Made by a program: the position numbers and the translations under genes. The notes below the pieces were generated by a model, which made no database searches, was not told the origin of the DNA, and saw only the letters and a list, made by a program, of their open reading frames with translations. A DNA stretch of 64,000 nucleotides from Candidatus Zhuqueibacterota bacterium (GTDB taxonomy: Bacteria; Zhuqueibacterota; Zhuqueibacteria; Oceanimicrobiales; Oceanimicrobiaceae). Location of the stretch: assembly GCA_029261995.1 (NCBI GenBank), contig JAJDAF010000064.1:124001-188000 (forward strand), read 5' to 3'. Of this stretch, positions 7,668 to 16,530 are shown in pieces; the stretch's first letter is position 1; every line of letters begins with the position of its first letter.

Positions 7668-10600
7668 TTATTTCACCAGCAACAACTTCTTCGAAGCCTG
7701 CCACTCCCCAATTCTAACCTGGTAAACATACACGCCCGTTGCCTGCACGCGACCATGCTCATCTCTTCCGGTCCACAAGGCCGTATATTGGCCCGGAGTA
7801 AGCGTGTCGTCGAACAGAGTCCGAACGAGTTCGCCCTTCAGATTGAAAACCCTCAAAAACACCGCAGCAGTTTTGGGCACGGAAAACTCGATGAATGTGC
7901 CCAGATTGAACGGATTCGGATAATTTTGAGATAGTGCAAAATGGTCGGGGACCGAGTTGCCGGCCCGGGCGACCCCGGTGGTGGTGCCGATAGAAAAGGA
8001 CACATCGCTGGTGTCGGCGGGAGTTCCGTCGGCTGCATCCGAGATTCTAACCATGACGTTGCTTGAGTTGACTTGCGGGACCGTCCAATCAAATCGGCTG
8101 TTATTCTCGGTGCTGGCGGTGATTTCCTGCCAGGCGCCGGCGTCCGTGGAGTACTCAATTCTGATGCTGCTCAGACTGCCGGTGCTGTTCCAGAGGATGT
8201 TGCGCTGCTCCCCGACTTTCCAGCTTTCCCCGCCGTTGGGGGAAACCAGAGAGAGCGTGGCGCCGACAATAGTGAATGGCTCGTCGCTGACATCGGACAC
8301 GCTGGCATCATCATCCTTGCTGATTCGAATCAGAGCTTGGTTACTCCCCCGGTCCGGGACGGGCCACTGGTAGATGCCCTGATTGGATGTGCTCTCGACA
8401 ATGGTGGTCCAGTCCGTGCCGGAGTTGACGCTGTATTCAAGTTTGACGGAGGGAATGCCGCTAGAAGAATTCCAGACCACCGTTCGACTGCTGCCTTGTG
8501 TCCAAACCTCGCCACCATTTGGAGAAGCGATACTCAACTCCAGTTTCGGAATGATGCTGAACAGGTTGTCGCTTACGTCCGGTTGCGCACCTGCGCTCGG
8601 ATCTGAGATTCGCACCAGGCAGCTGGATGAGGTGGCAAACGGCAGGCTCCATGAAAATGTCCCGGTATTTTGTACGCCTGTGGCAATGCCAAGCCAGTTG
8701 CCGCCGCCATCGAGAGAGTATTCCAGGCTTACCGTCGGGATGCTGCCGCGGCTGCTCCATGCAACGCTTTGGGTAGTGCCAGCCCCCCATTGTTCGCCGC
8801 CATTTGGCGCTGAGATGGTTAACTCAGGCAGTCCGGCAAGGGTGAAGACATCGTTGCTGACATCCGATGGCGTACCGTCAGACGCATCTGAAACACGAAC
8901 CAGGGCTTCCTGAGTATCGACGCTTGGGATGAGCCAGGCGTACGAGCCCGTATTCGTGGCGCTCGACTTGATGAGCACCCAGTTAGCTCCGTTGTCGGAC
9001 GAGTATTCGATTTTCAGCGCGTTGATATCCGGCGGGGAGTTCCACGTGATGTTGTGAGTCGAGCCTTGTTGCCAGACTTCGCCGCCGTTAGGTGCGGTTA
9101 GCACAAGGTTGTCGAAACGTTGGATTGCGAAGGTGGCGTCGCTGACGTCAAAAATTGCAGGATCGGCGGTGTTGCTTACCCGTACCAGGGCTTGAGTGTT
9201 TGGCGAGTCCGGCACGACCCATACACTGCTGCCTGTGTTCGCTGTCAATGCCACAATCGTGGTCCAACTGACGCCGTTGTTCAGCGAGTACTCCAACTTT
9301 ACGGTGCTGGTGTTGCCCGCGGATTGCCACGCAATAAGCTGGGCGCTTCCTGCCGGCAATGTTTCGCCACCGTTCGGGAATGTGATGGTGATCGTGTTTC
9401 GAACAATACTGAACGCAGCATCTGAAACGTCAGAAGGTGCGCCGTCGCTGGCGTCTGAAATCCGAATGAGCCCTGTGTCCGTTTCAGCGTCCGGGACCGT
9501 CCAGGAGAAACTTCCTGTGTTTGCCGTGCTCGCGTCGACAACAGTCCAGTTGCTGCCGTTGTCGAGCGAGTACTCGAGTTTGACGTTTGGGATGTCCCCT
9601 TCGGAATTCCAGGTGATGTTCTGCGTGGTGTTGACGTTGAAGGATTCACCGCCATTCGGGCTGGTCAACGCGAAGTCTGGAATAACTATGTTAAAGGTCG
9701 CGTCACTGATATCCGAAGTCGCGGGATTGGCCGCGTCTGAAATCCGCACCAGCGCCTGCGATGTCTGCACTGCCGGCAGCGTCCATGCATGGCTGCCGAC
9801 GTTGGGCGTACTTCCAACGATGGAAGTCCATGTGCTGCCGCTGTCGGTGGAATACTCGAGCTTGACATTATTGATGCGACCCGTGGAATTCCACAGAATC
9901 GTGTGATTGGCGCCACCGGTAAGGGCTTCTCCGCCATTTGGGCTGCTGAGCGTGAAAGTTTTCGGAATTGGTTGCCCGGGGATTTCAAACCACAGGAGCT
10001 GACTGGTGTTGCTGACAACTGCCGCGAAGTCGATATCACCGTCGAGGTCGAAGTCGGCTGCGGAGACACAGCGGGGCCTTTCCGCCTCGAAGATGGTTTG
10101 TTCGCTGAAGTTTTGTTGGCCATCATTGACCAGGAAAAGAATTCGATTTGGACTGTAAACATAGCCGGCGACCACAAGATCGACATCACCGTCATCATCG
10201 AAATCCGCCGCATCCAGCGACCAGGACTCGCCGAGCGCGTCTGCAAGCTTGACCCGCGTGTCGAAGTTGAAATCACCCTGATGGGGATACCAGTTGATGT
10301 GCCCGTTGACCCGCTCGGTGCGCAGAATATCGACATTGCCATCCAGATCAAGATCGCGCCCAAGGATGCCAAAACCACCGCCACCGGTCAGATCTTGACG
10401 GACAAAACTGCCGCTGCCCTTGTTTTGCCAGATGCTGGTTTTGCCGCCACCGATTCCGATAATGTCCAGCAAGCCGTCGCTGTCGATATCTACCGGACTC
10501 AACGCGTGTCCGGACTGCCAACTGGAGTCGAATGTTTTCTCAACCAGACTGTCGCCATTGGCGTTTTCCCACAGGCGAACTTTGTTGGATCCCGACAACG

Positions 10601-11078
10601 CAGCCAGGACATCGGTATCACCATCGCCTTCAATATCTATACCGATGATCGAGTGTGGTAGGGAGCCGACGGTCGCGTCTAGCTCGTGTGCCTGGAAACC
10701 CGTACTTTTGGTTTCGAACCAGGAAACCATGCTCGCTCCGGACTCTTCGTTGGCAGATACTGAGAGAATGTCGAGATCGCTGTCCTTGTCCAGGTTCGCC
10801 GCCGAAATGAACCAGGCATCTTTGAAGTCATTGCTGATCGTGATCTTGGTAAAAACGCCGCCACCGTCGTTACGGTACCATTTCAATCCGGCATCCCAAC
10901 CGGCTGCCAGGATGTCCGGGTCACCGTCGTTGTCGAAATCGATGGCCTGGCACCATGTGCCTCTTGCAAAACCGCCGTCTATCTCGTGTCTGGTTGTAGA
11001 AATTTGGCCGCTTGCCGGGGAAAGTATCAGCAGCAAAGCGAGGGTCGAAATCACCTGATTACCAAATTCTTTTAGCAT
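7668..11078 (-). CDS. FG-GAP/VCBS and seven-fold Ig-like repeat protein with type IX-style sorting tail
   Basis: Large exported surface protein (~1136 aa). After a signal peptide (LLLILSPASGQ), residues ~25-370 hold VCBS/FG-GAP units with repeated D-x-D-x-D-G-x-x-D calcium-binding motifs (DFDNDGDPD, DIDSDGLLD, DLDLDGNVD). Seven tandem ~94-residue Ig-like units follow, each opening with PNGGE and containing W-S/T, Y-S-x-x-x-G-x-x-W and R-I-S-D motifs, similar to the Kre9/KNH-like domain. The C-terminal ~80 residues are a sorting tail (QNYPNPFN ... GVYVYQVRIGE ... KLLLVK). ATG 11078 was chosen over TTG 11090 because GGAG lies six bases before it. Likely a calcium-binding adhesion or matrix protein; the ligand cannot be read from sequence. 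Confidence 0.85.
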   Translation of the reverse strand: MLKEFGNQVISTLALLLILSPASGQISTTRHEIDGGFARGTWCQAIDFDNDGDPDILAAGWDAGLKWYRNDGGGVFTKITISNDFKDAWFISAANLDKDSDLDILSVSANEESGASMVSWFETKSTGFQAHELDATVGSLPHSIIGIDIEGDGDTDVLAALSGSNKVRLWENANGDSLVEKTFDSSWQSGHALSPVDIDSDGLLDIIGIGGGKTSIWQNKGSGSFVRQDLTGGGGFGILGRDLDLDGNVDILRTERVNGHINWYPHQGDFNFDTRVKLADALGESWSLDAADFDDDGDVDLVVAGYVYSPNRILFLVNDGQQNFSEQTIFEAERPRCVSAADFDLDGDIDFAAVVSNTSQLLWFEIPGQPIPKTFTLSSPNGGEALTGGANHTILWNSTGRINNVKLEYSTDSGSTWTSIVGSTPNVGSHAWTLPAVQTSQALVRISDAANPATSDISDATFNIVIPDFALTSPNGGESFNVNTTQNITWNSEGDIPNVKLEYSLDNGSNWTVVDASTANTGSFSWTVPDAETDTGLIRISDASDGAPSDVSDAAFSIVRNTITITFPNGGETLPAGSAQLIAWQSAGNTSTVKLEYSLNNGVSWTTIVALTANTGSSVWVVPDSPNTQALVRVSNTADPAIFDVSDATFAIQRFDNLVLTAPNGGEVWQQGSTHNITWNSPPDINALKIEYSSDNGANWVLIKSSATNTGSYAWLIPSVDTQEALVRVSDASDGTPSDVSNDVFTLAGLPELTISAPNGGEQWGAGTTQSVAWSSRGSIPTVSLEYSLDGGGNWLGIATGVQNTGTFSWSLPFATSSSCLVRISDPSAGAQPDVSDNLFSIIPKLELSIASPNGGEVWTQGSSRTVVWNSSSGIPSVKLEYSVNSGTDWTTIVESTSNQGIYQWPVPDRGSNQALIRISKDDDASVSDVSDEPFTIVGATLSLVSPNGGESWKVGEQRNILWNSTGSLSSIRIEYSTDAGAWQEITASTENNSRFDWTVPQVNSSNVMVRISDAADGTPADTSDVSFSIGTTTGVARAGNSVPDHFALSQNYPNPFNLGTFIEFSVPKTAAVFLRVFNLKGELVRTLFDDTLTPGQYTALWTGRDEHGRVQATGVYVYQVRIGEWQASKKLLLVK
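7990..9957 (-). repeat. Seven tandem Ig-like coding repeats (PNGGE units)
   Basis: Seven consecutive units of about 94 codons within the FG-GAP protein. Each begins with PNGGE; the variants read SSPNGGEALTGG, TSPNGGESFNV, TFPNGGETLPA, TAPNGGEVWQQ, SAPNGGEQWGA, ASPNGGEVWTQ and VSPNGGESWKV. Similarity is strong in protein but diverged in DNA, so the array is old rather than recently amplified. Boundaries are approximate. Confidence 0.8.
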
Positions 11079-11153
11079 AAAACTCTCCAACTGTTCCTTG
11101 AGTTTGGTTGCGCGATTGCTTCACTCTGTTCTTATCGGTAGAAATGCTTGAGA

Positions 11154-11189
11154 ATTATAGCGTTGCAGGTCAAATCAGACAGCTGTCTG
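11154..11189 (-). promoter_or_regulatory. Candidate promoter with palindromic operator for the FG-GAP protein gene
   Basis: On the minus strand a perfect TATAAT (11154-11159) lies ~75 nt before the ATG. The position 17 nt upstream holds no TTGACA but falls inside a perfect 14-bp palindrome, CAGACAGCTGTCTG (11176-11189). A -10 box with a palindrome replacing the -35 box suggests an activator- or repressor-controlled promoter. The palindrome could instead be a 3' hairpin of the upstream protease gene, but no T-run follows it. Confidence 0.4.
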
Positions 11190-11202
11190 GCTGGAGTCCC
11201 GG

Positions 11203-13590
11203 CTACTGCAAGAGAAGCATCTTCCGAATTGTTTTCAAATCCCCCGTTTCCACTTTGAAGAAGTAGGCGCCACTTGCAACAGCAACGCCGGCGTCGTTTC
11301 TAGCATCCCAAACCTGAGTGTGGGCGCCAGCGCTCTGCGTTCCGGAGAAGAGTCGCCTGATTTTCTGTCCAAGCAGATTATAAATAATTACTTCCACATG
11401 GGCCGTTTTGGGGATTCTATAATGAATGCTTGTCGTGGGATTGAACGGGTTCGGGTAGTTTTGCTCAACCACAAACTGCCGCGGCTGGCCTGTCGGTGGA
11501 ACTGATGACGCCACGCTGCTATCTAGCACCATCTCTTCGGTATCGAAAAGGAAGGCCTGGTCTCCGTTCCAGCTACCCCAATCGATGTTGCGCTGCGCCA
11601 GATAGCGCTTGCCGTCGTCCTGTTCAAATCGGATGTTCACGCGTCCGGCTTGGCTGTCTGTGCCGCCAGTCTTCGCGTTTGGCACGGAAGCCCAGAGCCG
11701 TTCTCCCCAGAAAGCTCCATTGACGACCTGGAGCGGTGGTTCCTCCGGAAAGTTCTCGTGGTTGATGTGAATGACTCCGTTGGCGGCATTGCTGATGCCG
11801 CCGAAAACTCCGCGCGTATTCTTCAGTTCATTGCCAACGACGCGGTGCACCTGCGTCGTTGCGCCGCCGAAGTCGATGTCAAACTGGTAGAGTTTCAAGC
11901 CTGTGAGGTTCAGCAAGTAGTCCTGCGCGTCGCCGAGCGGCCAGGGCTCGAGGTCCGAATCTGTAGAGAAATTCAGGACGTCGCTGCCAAAGCCAAAATA
12001 GTCCGGCGGATTTCCCACAGGTTCGATGAGTAAATCGTTTTGCCAGAGGGTCTCTCCATCAGGAGCGGTCACCAGGCCCGTGCCGCTGGAGCCATTCAGA
12101 CTATGGTAGGCCCACGAGCCGGATGCTTCATCCCAGTATGACCAGTCGCTGCCGTTTTCGAAAGTCTCGTAGTAGCAAATGCGCTGGAAGATGATGTACT
12201 CATCCCACGGGTAGTGCTGCGTTCTGATCCATATCTTCTTGCCGGGCTCAATGCGACAATCAAAAATGCGCTGGTGACTCAGCCAGTCCCGGGCCGGCTG
12301 CATTTCTACCTCCGGCAAGACTGCCGCAATGATATCTATCATCAGGTCGCGGCTCGTCGTCAGGTCGTGGTCAGCGTTCAGGCGCGCGTAGTATGCTGCG
12401 TTGAACTTGCGAAAAAAATCTTGATCTTCGAGATGGATTTTTCGCATGGCCGCCGCGCCAAGCTCATAGCGCTCCCAGAATAATCCGAGGCCGGCGAAAT
12501 CGCTCCAGAAGTCCTCCGTTGTGATCGCCTCGGTATTGCGATAATCGTAATCCCAGTGCATGGAGGAGCCAAAAAGATAGGTCGAATCCACGATGGCGTC
12601 ACCGGGGTAGAACTCGATGTAGCGATTCATGCAGGCATAACTTGCGCCCTGGGCGAAACCTTCCTCAAAACCGCTGAGCTGAGGGTGGTACTGCCACCAG
12701 TCGTCCGTTGAGAGAATGACGTTGTCGCGGTAGGCGTGCAGCAACTCATGTGTCAACAGTTGCGGATAGAAGTCGGACATGTGCACTTCGTTGCTGCTTG
12801 GGAAGAAGATGTTTGAGCCAGAATACCACAAATTCTTGACCAGCGTGACCGTATATTGTCGCGACGGCGGCCCATAGATTTCCTTGATGATCGGATTCAT
12901 GCGTGCAATGAAATGTTCGAGGGTAGCGCGTTCATCCGCGGTCCAACCCTCGATAACATTTACGCCGGTGGAATCAAATCCGTATTCCGCCAAGTCGATC
13001 GTGAGTTCATATTCAGGCAACCCAAGGTCTTGCCAATTGAGAGAGATGGAATCCGAGACAACGGTTTCGCTGTCAATTCCAGCCCCGTTGACGGCCCGCA
13101 CAGAGACGAAAATCCGGGCGCCCTCCGGAAGCTCAAGAGACTTAAGGCTTTGCGCGTACGTCCTGGTGTTGATGCCCGTGCTTTGCCACCATCTGACGTC
13201 CGCTTCCCCGGGCTGGCTGCCAATGGCGTAGGCGTAGTAATCGATTCCAGATTCCGGGTCGGAAGATAGACTCCATCTCACAAAGAAGCTGTGAATGCTC
13301 TCGGTGCTCACTTCCAGGTTTGCGGGTGGCGATGGTGGTGTTGAATCTGACGCGGCGGCCGCTGACTCCGGTTGATTGGCTGGCGACAGCATGGCGCGGG
13401 TCATGGGGTAGTCGGGCCGCACAGGGGATGTCTTGAAATCCTGCTCGAGCCGCAATCTGATTCTGCGATGAAGCTCGATGTTCTTTTGGTATTCTGGCGA
13501 TGCTTGCGGATGAGTCTGGGCTGCCACCGGCAGGTCGAGATAGCAAAGTAGTACCAGACAAATGACAATTGTGTGGTTGACCATTTTCAA
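11203..13590 (-). CDS. Secreted HExxH metalloprotease-like protein with FnIII domain and sorting tail
   Basis: Exported 795-aa protein with a signal peptide ending near PVAAQ. Residues ~85-185 form a fibronectin type III-like domain (PPANLEVSTES ... FVSVRAVNGAG). Residues ~195-450 look like a zinc peptidase: HELLH at 281-285 supplies two His ligands and the Glu, and Glu309/310 in SGFEEGFAQG is a plausible third ligand at gluzincin spacing. The middle is followed by a C-terminal sorting tail (QNYPNPFNPTTSIHYRIP ... KMLLLQ). The TTG start is favoured because GGGAG lies seven bases upstream; an ATG lies two codons on. Catalysis is inferred from the motif only, and the peptidase family is not assigned. 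Confidence 0.8.
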   Translation of the reverse strand: MKMVNHTIVICLVLLCYLDLPVAAQTHPQASPEYQKNIELHRRIRLRLEQDFKTSPVRPDYPMTRAMLSPANQPESAAAASDSTPPSPPANLEVSTESIHSFFVRWSLSSDPESGIDYYAYAIGSQPGEADVRWWQSTGINTRTYAQSLKSLELPEGARIFVSVRAVNGAGIDSETVVSDSISLNWQDLGLPEYELTIDLAEYGFDSTGVNVIEGWTADERATLEHFIARMNPIIKEIYGPPSRQYTVTLVKNLWYSGSNIFFPSSNEVHMSDFYPQLLTHELLHAYRDNVILSTDDWWQYHPQLSGFEEGFAQGASYACMNRYIEFYPGDAIVDSTYLFGSSMHWDYDYRNTEAITTEDFWSDFAGLGLFWERYELGAAAMRKIHLEDQDFFRKFNAAYYARLNADHDLTTSRDLMIDIIAAVLPEVEMQPARDWLSHQRIFDCRIEPGKKIWIRTQHYPWDEYIIFQRICYYETFENGSDWSYWDEASGSWAYHSLNGSSGTGLVTAPDGETLWQNDLLIEPVGNPPDYFGFGSDVLNFSTDSDLEPWPLGDAQDYLLNLTGLKLYQFDIDFGGATTQVHRVVGNELKNTRGVFGGISNAANGVIHINHENFPEEPPLQVVNGAFWGERLWASVPNAKTGGTDSQAGRVNIRFEQDDGKRYLAQRNIDWGSWNGDQAFLFDTEEMVLDSSVASSVPPTGQPRQFVVEQNYPNPFNPTTSIHYRIPKTAHVEVIIYNLLGQKIRRLFSGTQSAGAHTQVWDARNDAGVAVASGAYFFKVETGDLKTIRKMLLLQ

Positions 13591-13764
13591 TGCTGTTCTC
13601 CCGATTCAACTCTCGATCAGTTCTACGCCCCTTCTTCTTGTTTCGGCAGAATGCGAAGTGAACTTGTCAATGATGCGAGTTGGCCTGGGCCTTGCGGGTT
13701 GGGATTTGAGATGCGGGAAGGTGAGGCGAGAAATGAGCATTCAGCTCAACATTACTATCTGTAT

Positions 13765-14142
13765 TTACTTGTTCAACCATTTCAAGAGAAACCGCCCCAG
13801 GAAATGAATGTCATCTCCTTTCTGCAGGTGCTCGAAGAATTGCCTGCCCATCTCTCGCCATAGCGTTTCGTTGATATCGTAGTAGATGCTCGTGCCCTCC
13901 CGGGCGGTGGTGACTAGCTCTGCATTGCGCAGGAGCGAGAGGTGGTGGCTGATGGTGGTTTGGTTCATGTCCAATGTCTTGCAGATATGCGTGACGCGGC
14001 AAGGTCCTTCTTTTGCGAGAAGCAACATGACCCGCAGTTTGCTCTCCTCACTGATGAGCTTCAGGATCTTCACCGCCCGTTTGATGTAGGCATCTGGAAA
14101 GAATTCGTCTGTTTTCGGCGGACCCGGCCTTGTCGATTTCAT
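13765..14142 (-). CDS. ArsR-family winged-helix transcriptional regulator
   Basis: 125-aa DNA-binding protein with the ArsR layout: KRAVKILKLISEESKLRVMLL leads into the HTH (TLDMNQTTISHHLSLLRNAELV, recognition helix around NQTTISHHL) and a beta-wing (AREGTSIYYDI). The classical metal site ELCVCDL is absent; the equivalent reads PCRVTHIC, so the signal may not be a toxic metal. It lies 14 bases behind the Memo-family gene on the same strand and probably shares its transcript. Confidence 0.88.
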   Translation of the reverse strand: MKSTRPGPPKTDEFFPDAYIKRAVKILKLISEESKLRVMLLLAKEGPCRVTHICKTLDMNQTTISHHLSLLRNAELVTTAREGTSIYYDINETLWREMGRQFFEHLQKGDDIHFLGRFLLKWLNK

Positions 14143-14156
14143 TTACCTGTCACAAC

Positions 14157-15386
14157 CTAATGGAGCGCCATGCTGGCGAACGTCACTTTGGAGTTTTGGC
14201 CGTCGACCGTGGTGTTGGAGTAGTCCAGAAGACGGCCACGTTTGGCATCAATGGCGTTTAGCATGGTGTAGATGGATGAGAATCCGCACACGCGATAGCG
14301 GTCTTCCTGCTTTGCCACAGTGCTACAAAATGCGCTGGCATCCACTTTCTCGATGTCTGCCATCATCCTTCCGTCAAAGTCGGCGACTTCTTGTAGAAAT
14401 GCCTTGTCCGGCGAATTCTTATCGCCGTACCTTGGCCCAATGTGGCAGAAATCGACACTGGCGATCAGGCAGACTTTTTTGTCAAATTGCTCTATGGTAT
14501 CTTTCAATTTTCTGGAAAATGTATCGACAATTGTTTTCTCCCTGGCAAATCTGGGATCGGTCAGGGCATGGTAGGAGAATGAGCACAGAACAGGTACAAA
14601 GGTGAAGTTTTTCTTCCTGCTCAACAGATGCTGCAGAAACACAAGCTGAAACTCGATGACATGCTCGCTCTTGTGAGGCAACGCCTCTGAATCTGCGATC
14701 GCAGGGTAGTTGCCCTTCAGCAGGTTGATGAATTCAGCATCGTGTTTCACTGTGCCAAGCGGGGTGTCGAAATCCTTGGCCAACACTGAATACAGGTCAT
14801 GCAGGCCTGAATGCCCGGTGCCGAGTATGACAAAGCAATCCGCGTCACCCGATTCCGCCAGGGCGCGATATGCATGAGAATAGCTGGCCCCTCCAAGTCG
14901 AACATCAATGTGAGGCGCAACCAGGGCCTTGATCGACTGACGTTGCTTGCCGTTTAGTTCAGGCTTGCCGGCGCCACCCGGTCCCGAATAGAAGCCGTCA
15001 AGTTGCGCGATCAGGGCTTTCGGATCTGACTCGTAGCTTTGGCCTGCGTGTACCGCGGGTCGCACCGGATTGTCCAGAAATTCCTGCTCGACCGCTTTCA
15101 GCCGGCTGGCAAAACGCGGATTGTCCAGAAAGAAATGGCTGTCAAGGTGGTCGATGATTTCAGCCAGTTGCTCTGCTTCGAGGGTTTCGCCAAAGGTCAC
15201 CCGGTATTCATCGCATAGGTCTTCTGGCGAGTGCCGACCATCCAGGTGTTGCAACATATAGTAGACGTCCGGGGAAATGATCAGGGTTTCAGTAGCTACG
15301 CCCTGCGGGTCGCGCAGCCCCACCATCTGCCCGTTTTCAGTGTCGATGGGAAAAGCTTCCACATGGCGGATTCTCGGGTTGCCCAT
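14157..15386 (-). CDS. amrB: Memo-family protein (AmmeMemoRadiSam system protein B) with N-terminal PqqD-like segment
   Basis: The C-terminal ~280 residues match the Memo/AmrB family, related to class III extradiol dioxygenases: VAPHIDVRLGGASYSHAY, ILGTGHSG, SEHVIEFQLVFLQHL and LIASVDFCHIGPRYGD, with the conserved His/Asp/Cys set. The first ~110 residues (TLIISPDVYYMLQHLDG ... SHFFLDNP) resemble a PqqD-like module seen in long family members. ATG 15386 gives a natural N-terminus (MGNPRIRHVEAFP); an upstream in-frame TTG at 15440 lacks an RBS. It lies between ygfZ and the ArsR gene. No AMMECR1 or radical SAM partner lies beside it, so its substrate is not indicated here. Confidence 0.85.
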   Translation of the reverse strand: MGNPRIRHVEAFPIDTENGQMVGLRDPQGVATETLIISPDVYYMLQHLDGRHSPEDLCDEYRVTFGETLEAEQLAEIIDHLDSHFFLDNPRFASRLKAVEQEFLDNPVRPAVHAGQSYESDPKALIAQLDGFYSGPGGAGKPELNGKQRQSIKALVAPHIDVRLGGASYSHAYRALAESGDADCFVILGTGHSGLHDLYSVLAKDFDTPLGTVKHDAEFINLLKGNYPAIADSEALPHKSEHVIEFQLVFLQHLLSRKKNFTFVPVLCSFSYHALTDPRFAREKTIVDTFSRKLKDTIEQFDKKVCLIASVDFCHIGPRYGDKNSPDKAFLQEVADFDGRMMADIEKVDASAFCSTVAKQEDRYRVCGFSSIYTMLNAIDAKRGRLLDYSNTTVDGQNSKVTFASMALH

Positions 15387-15474
15387 AACGGTACTGGTTC
15401 TATTCCTGTTTCTTTCCGTGAGTTGCTCCAGCGGGCTCAATAAACGATGTCGAGCGCACAGAGTTTGGCAAATC

Positions 15475-16530
15475 TCATATTTGCGTCAAGTTGTCACGAT
15501 GTGCGGGGCTGGAATCATCAGTGCCGCTCGCCAGGGGCAGCGCCGCAAGCTTGGCTGCCAGCATCGTTCCTTCCACTGCGACCATCACTTCCGTTCCGGC
15601 AATAGCAAATCTGGTTTTCACATGGCAGAATCCGGCGTGCTTTGCGATGGCGACCGAGTAGGCCGTGCTCGTTACATGGCCAATTTCTTCGTTGCCAAGG
15701 ACAATGGCAGCGCCCGGCTGCGCCGGAGTGGCGCCTTCAACCACCAGGCCGAGCAAGCGCTTCTTTACTTTCTCGTAGGTGTCGAGACGAGCGATGACTT
15801 CCTGACCAATAAAACATCCCTTGGTAAAACTCACCAGCGAGACCAACCCTGCTTCGTGCGGGTTTACTTGCTCATCAAAATCTTTGCCAAACGCCTGCCA
15901 GCCGGATTCAATTCTCAGGGTGTCATAGGTCTGGTCGGAGAGCAAGCACGGCTTAAGTGGTGAAGCTGCCGAGCACAGGGCTTGTTGCAGCGCTTGTTCC
16001 GCGGCCGCCGGGGCGATTATGTTGTAGCCAATCGGGCTCAACTCTTCACTTCGTTGAACTATCAACCGATGTCCCTGCCATTCTATTTCTTGAAAATGCC
16101 AGGCAGCCAAGCCTGCAACCTCAGTGTTAAAAGTGGCGCTCAGGCGGGCTGGCGTTTTGGCCCCCCAAGCAGAAAGAATGCTGACATCTTCTGAAGCATC
16201 TTTTACGGCAACGTCTTCAATGAAGATATAGTCATCCAGCCATTTCGTTAGTTTCGCACCATTCCCGGGGCTGGTCACAAGATGGATTTCGTCTGCAAAT
16301 TTCAACAGAGCCACCCTGTCGATGACGCGGCCTTTGTCGTTGGTAAAGATATTTAGCTGGCCCTGGCCGGGTTTCAATGGCCGGAGATCGTTCGTGGTCA
16401 GACGATGGAGCAGATCCACGTGGTCTTTGCCTGAGACTCGAAGATAGCCGCTTGCGTGGCGAATTCGAATGGCCGTGCCCTGGTGGGCAGACAGATATTC
16501 CCTTGCGAGCATCGTCTCTGATTCGGTCAT
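15475..16530 (-). CDS. ygfZ: YgfZ/GcvT-domain folate-binding protein
   Basis: 351-aa cytoplasmic protein of the YgfZ (IBA57) family, which uses tetrahydrofolate in maturation or repair of certain [4Fe-4S] enzymes. The hallmark KGCFIGQE motif lies near residue 240, followed by VIARLDTYEKVKKRLLGL. The N-terminal GcvT-like fold shows LHRLTTNDLRPLKPGQGQ and FTNDKGRVIDRV. Length is typical. It heads a likely three-gene transcript with the Memo and ArsR genes. GcvT proper is less likely because of the KGCFIGQE motif and lack of other glycine-cleavage genes. Confidence 0.92.
   Translation of the reverse strand: MTESETMLAREYLSAHQGTAIRIRHASGYLRVSGKDHVDLLHRLTTNDLRPLKPGQGQLNIFTNDKGRVIDRVALLKFADEIHLVTSPGNGAKLTKWLDDYIFIEDVAVKDASEDVSILSAWGAKTPARLSATFNTEVAGLAAWHFQEIEWQGHRLIVQRSEELSPIGYNIIAPAAAEQALQQALCSAASPLKPCLLSDQTYDTLRIESGWQAFGKDFDEQVNPHEAGLVSLVSFTKGCFIGQEVIARLDTYEKVKKRLLGLVVEGATPAQPGAAIVLGNEEIGHVTSTAYSVAIAKHAGFCHVKTRFAIAGTEVMVAVEGTMLAAKLAALPLASGTDDSSPAHRDNLTQI

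Noticed and set aside
7990-9957. CRISPR or tandem-DNA array
   Set aside because: Repeats are ~280 bp, coding and diverged at DNA level.
9196-10661. Long plus-strand open frames opposite the FG-GAP/Ig-repeat gene
   Set aside because: They mirror the repetitive codon pattern of the real gene, shift frames with it and show no independent RBS or domains.
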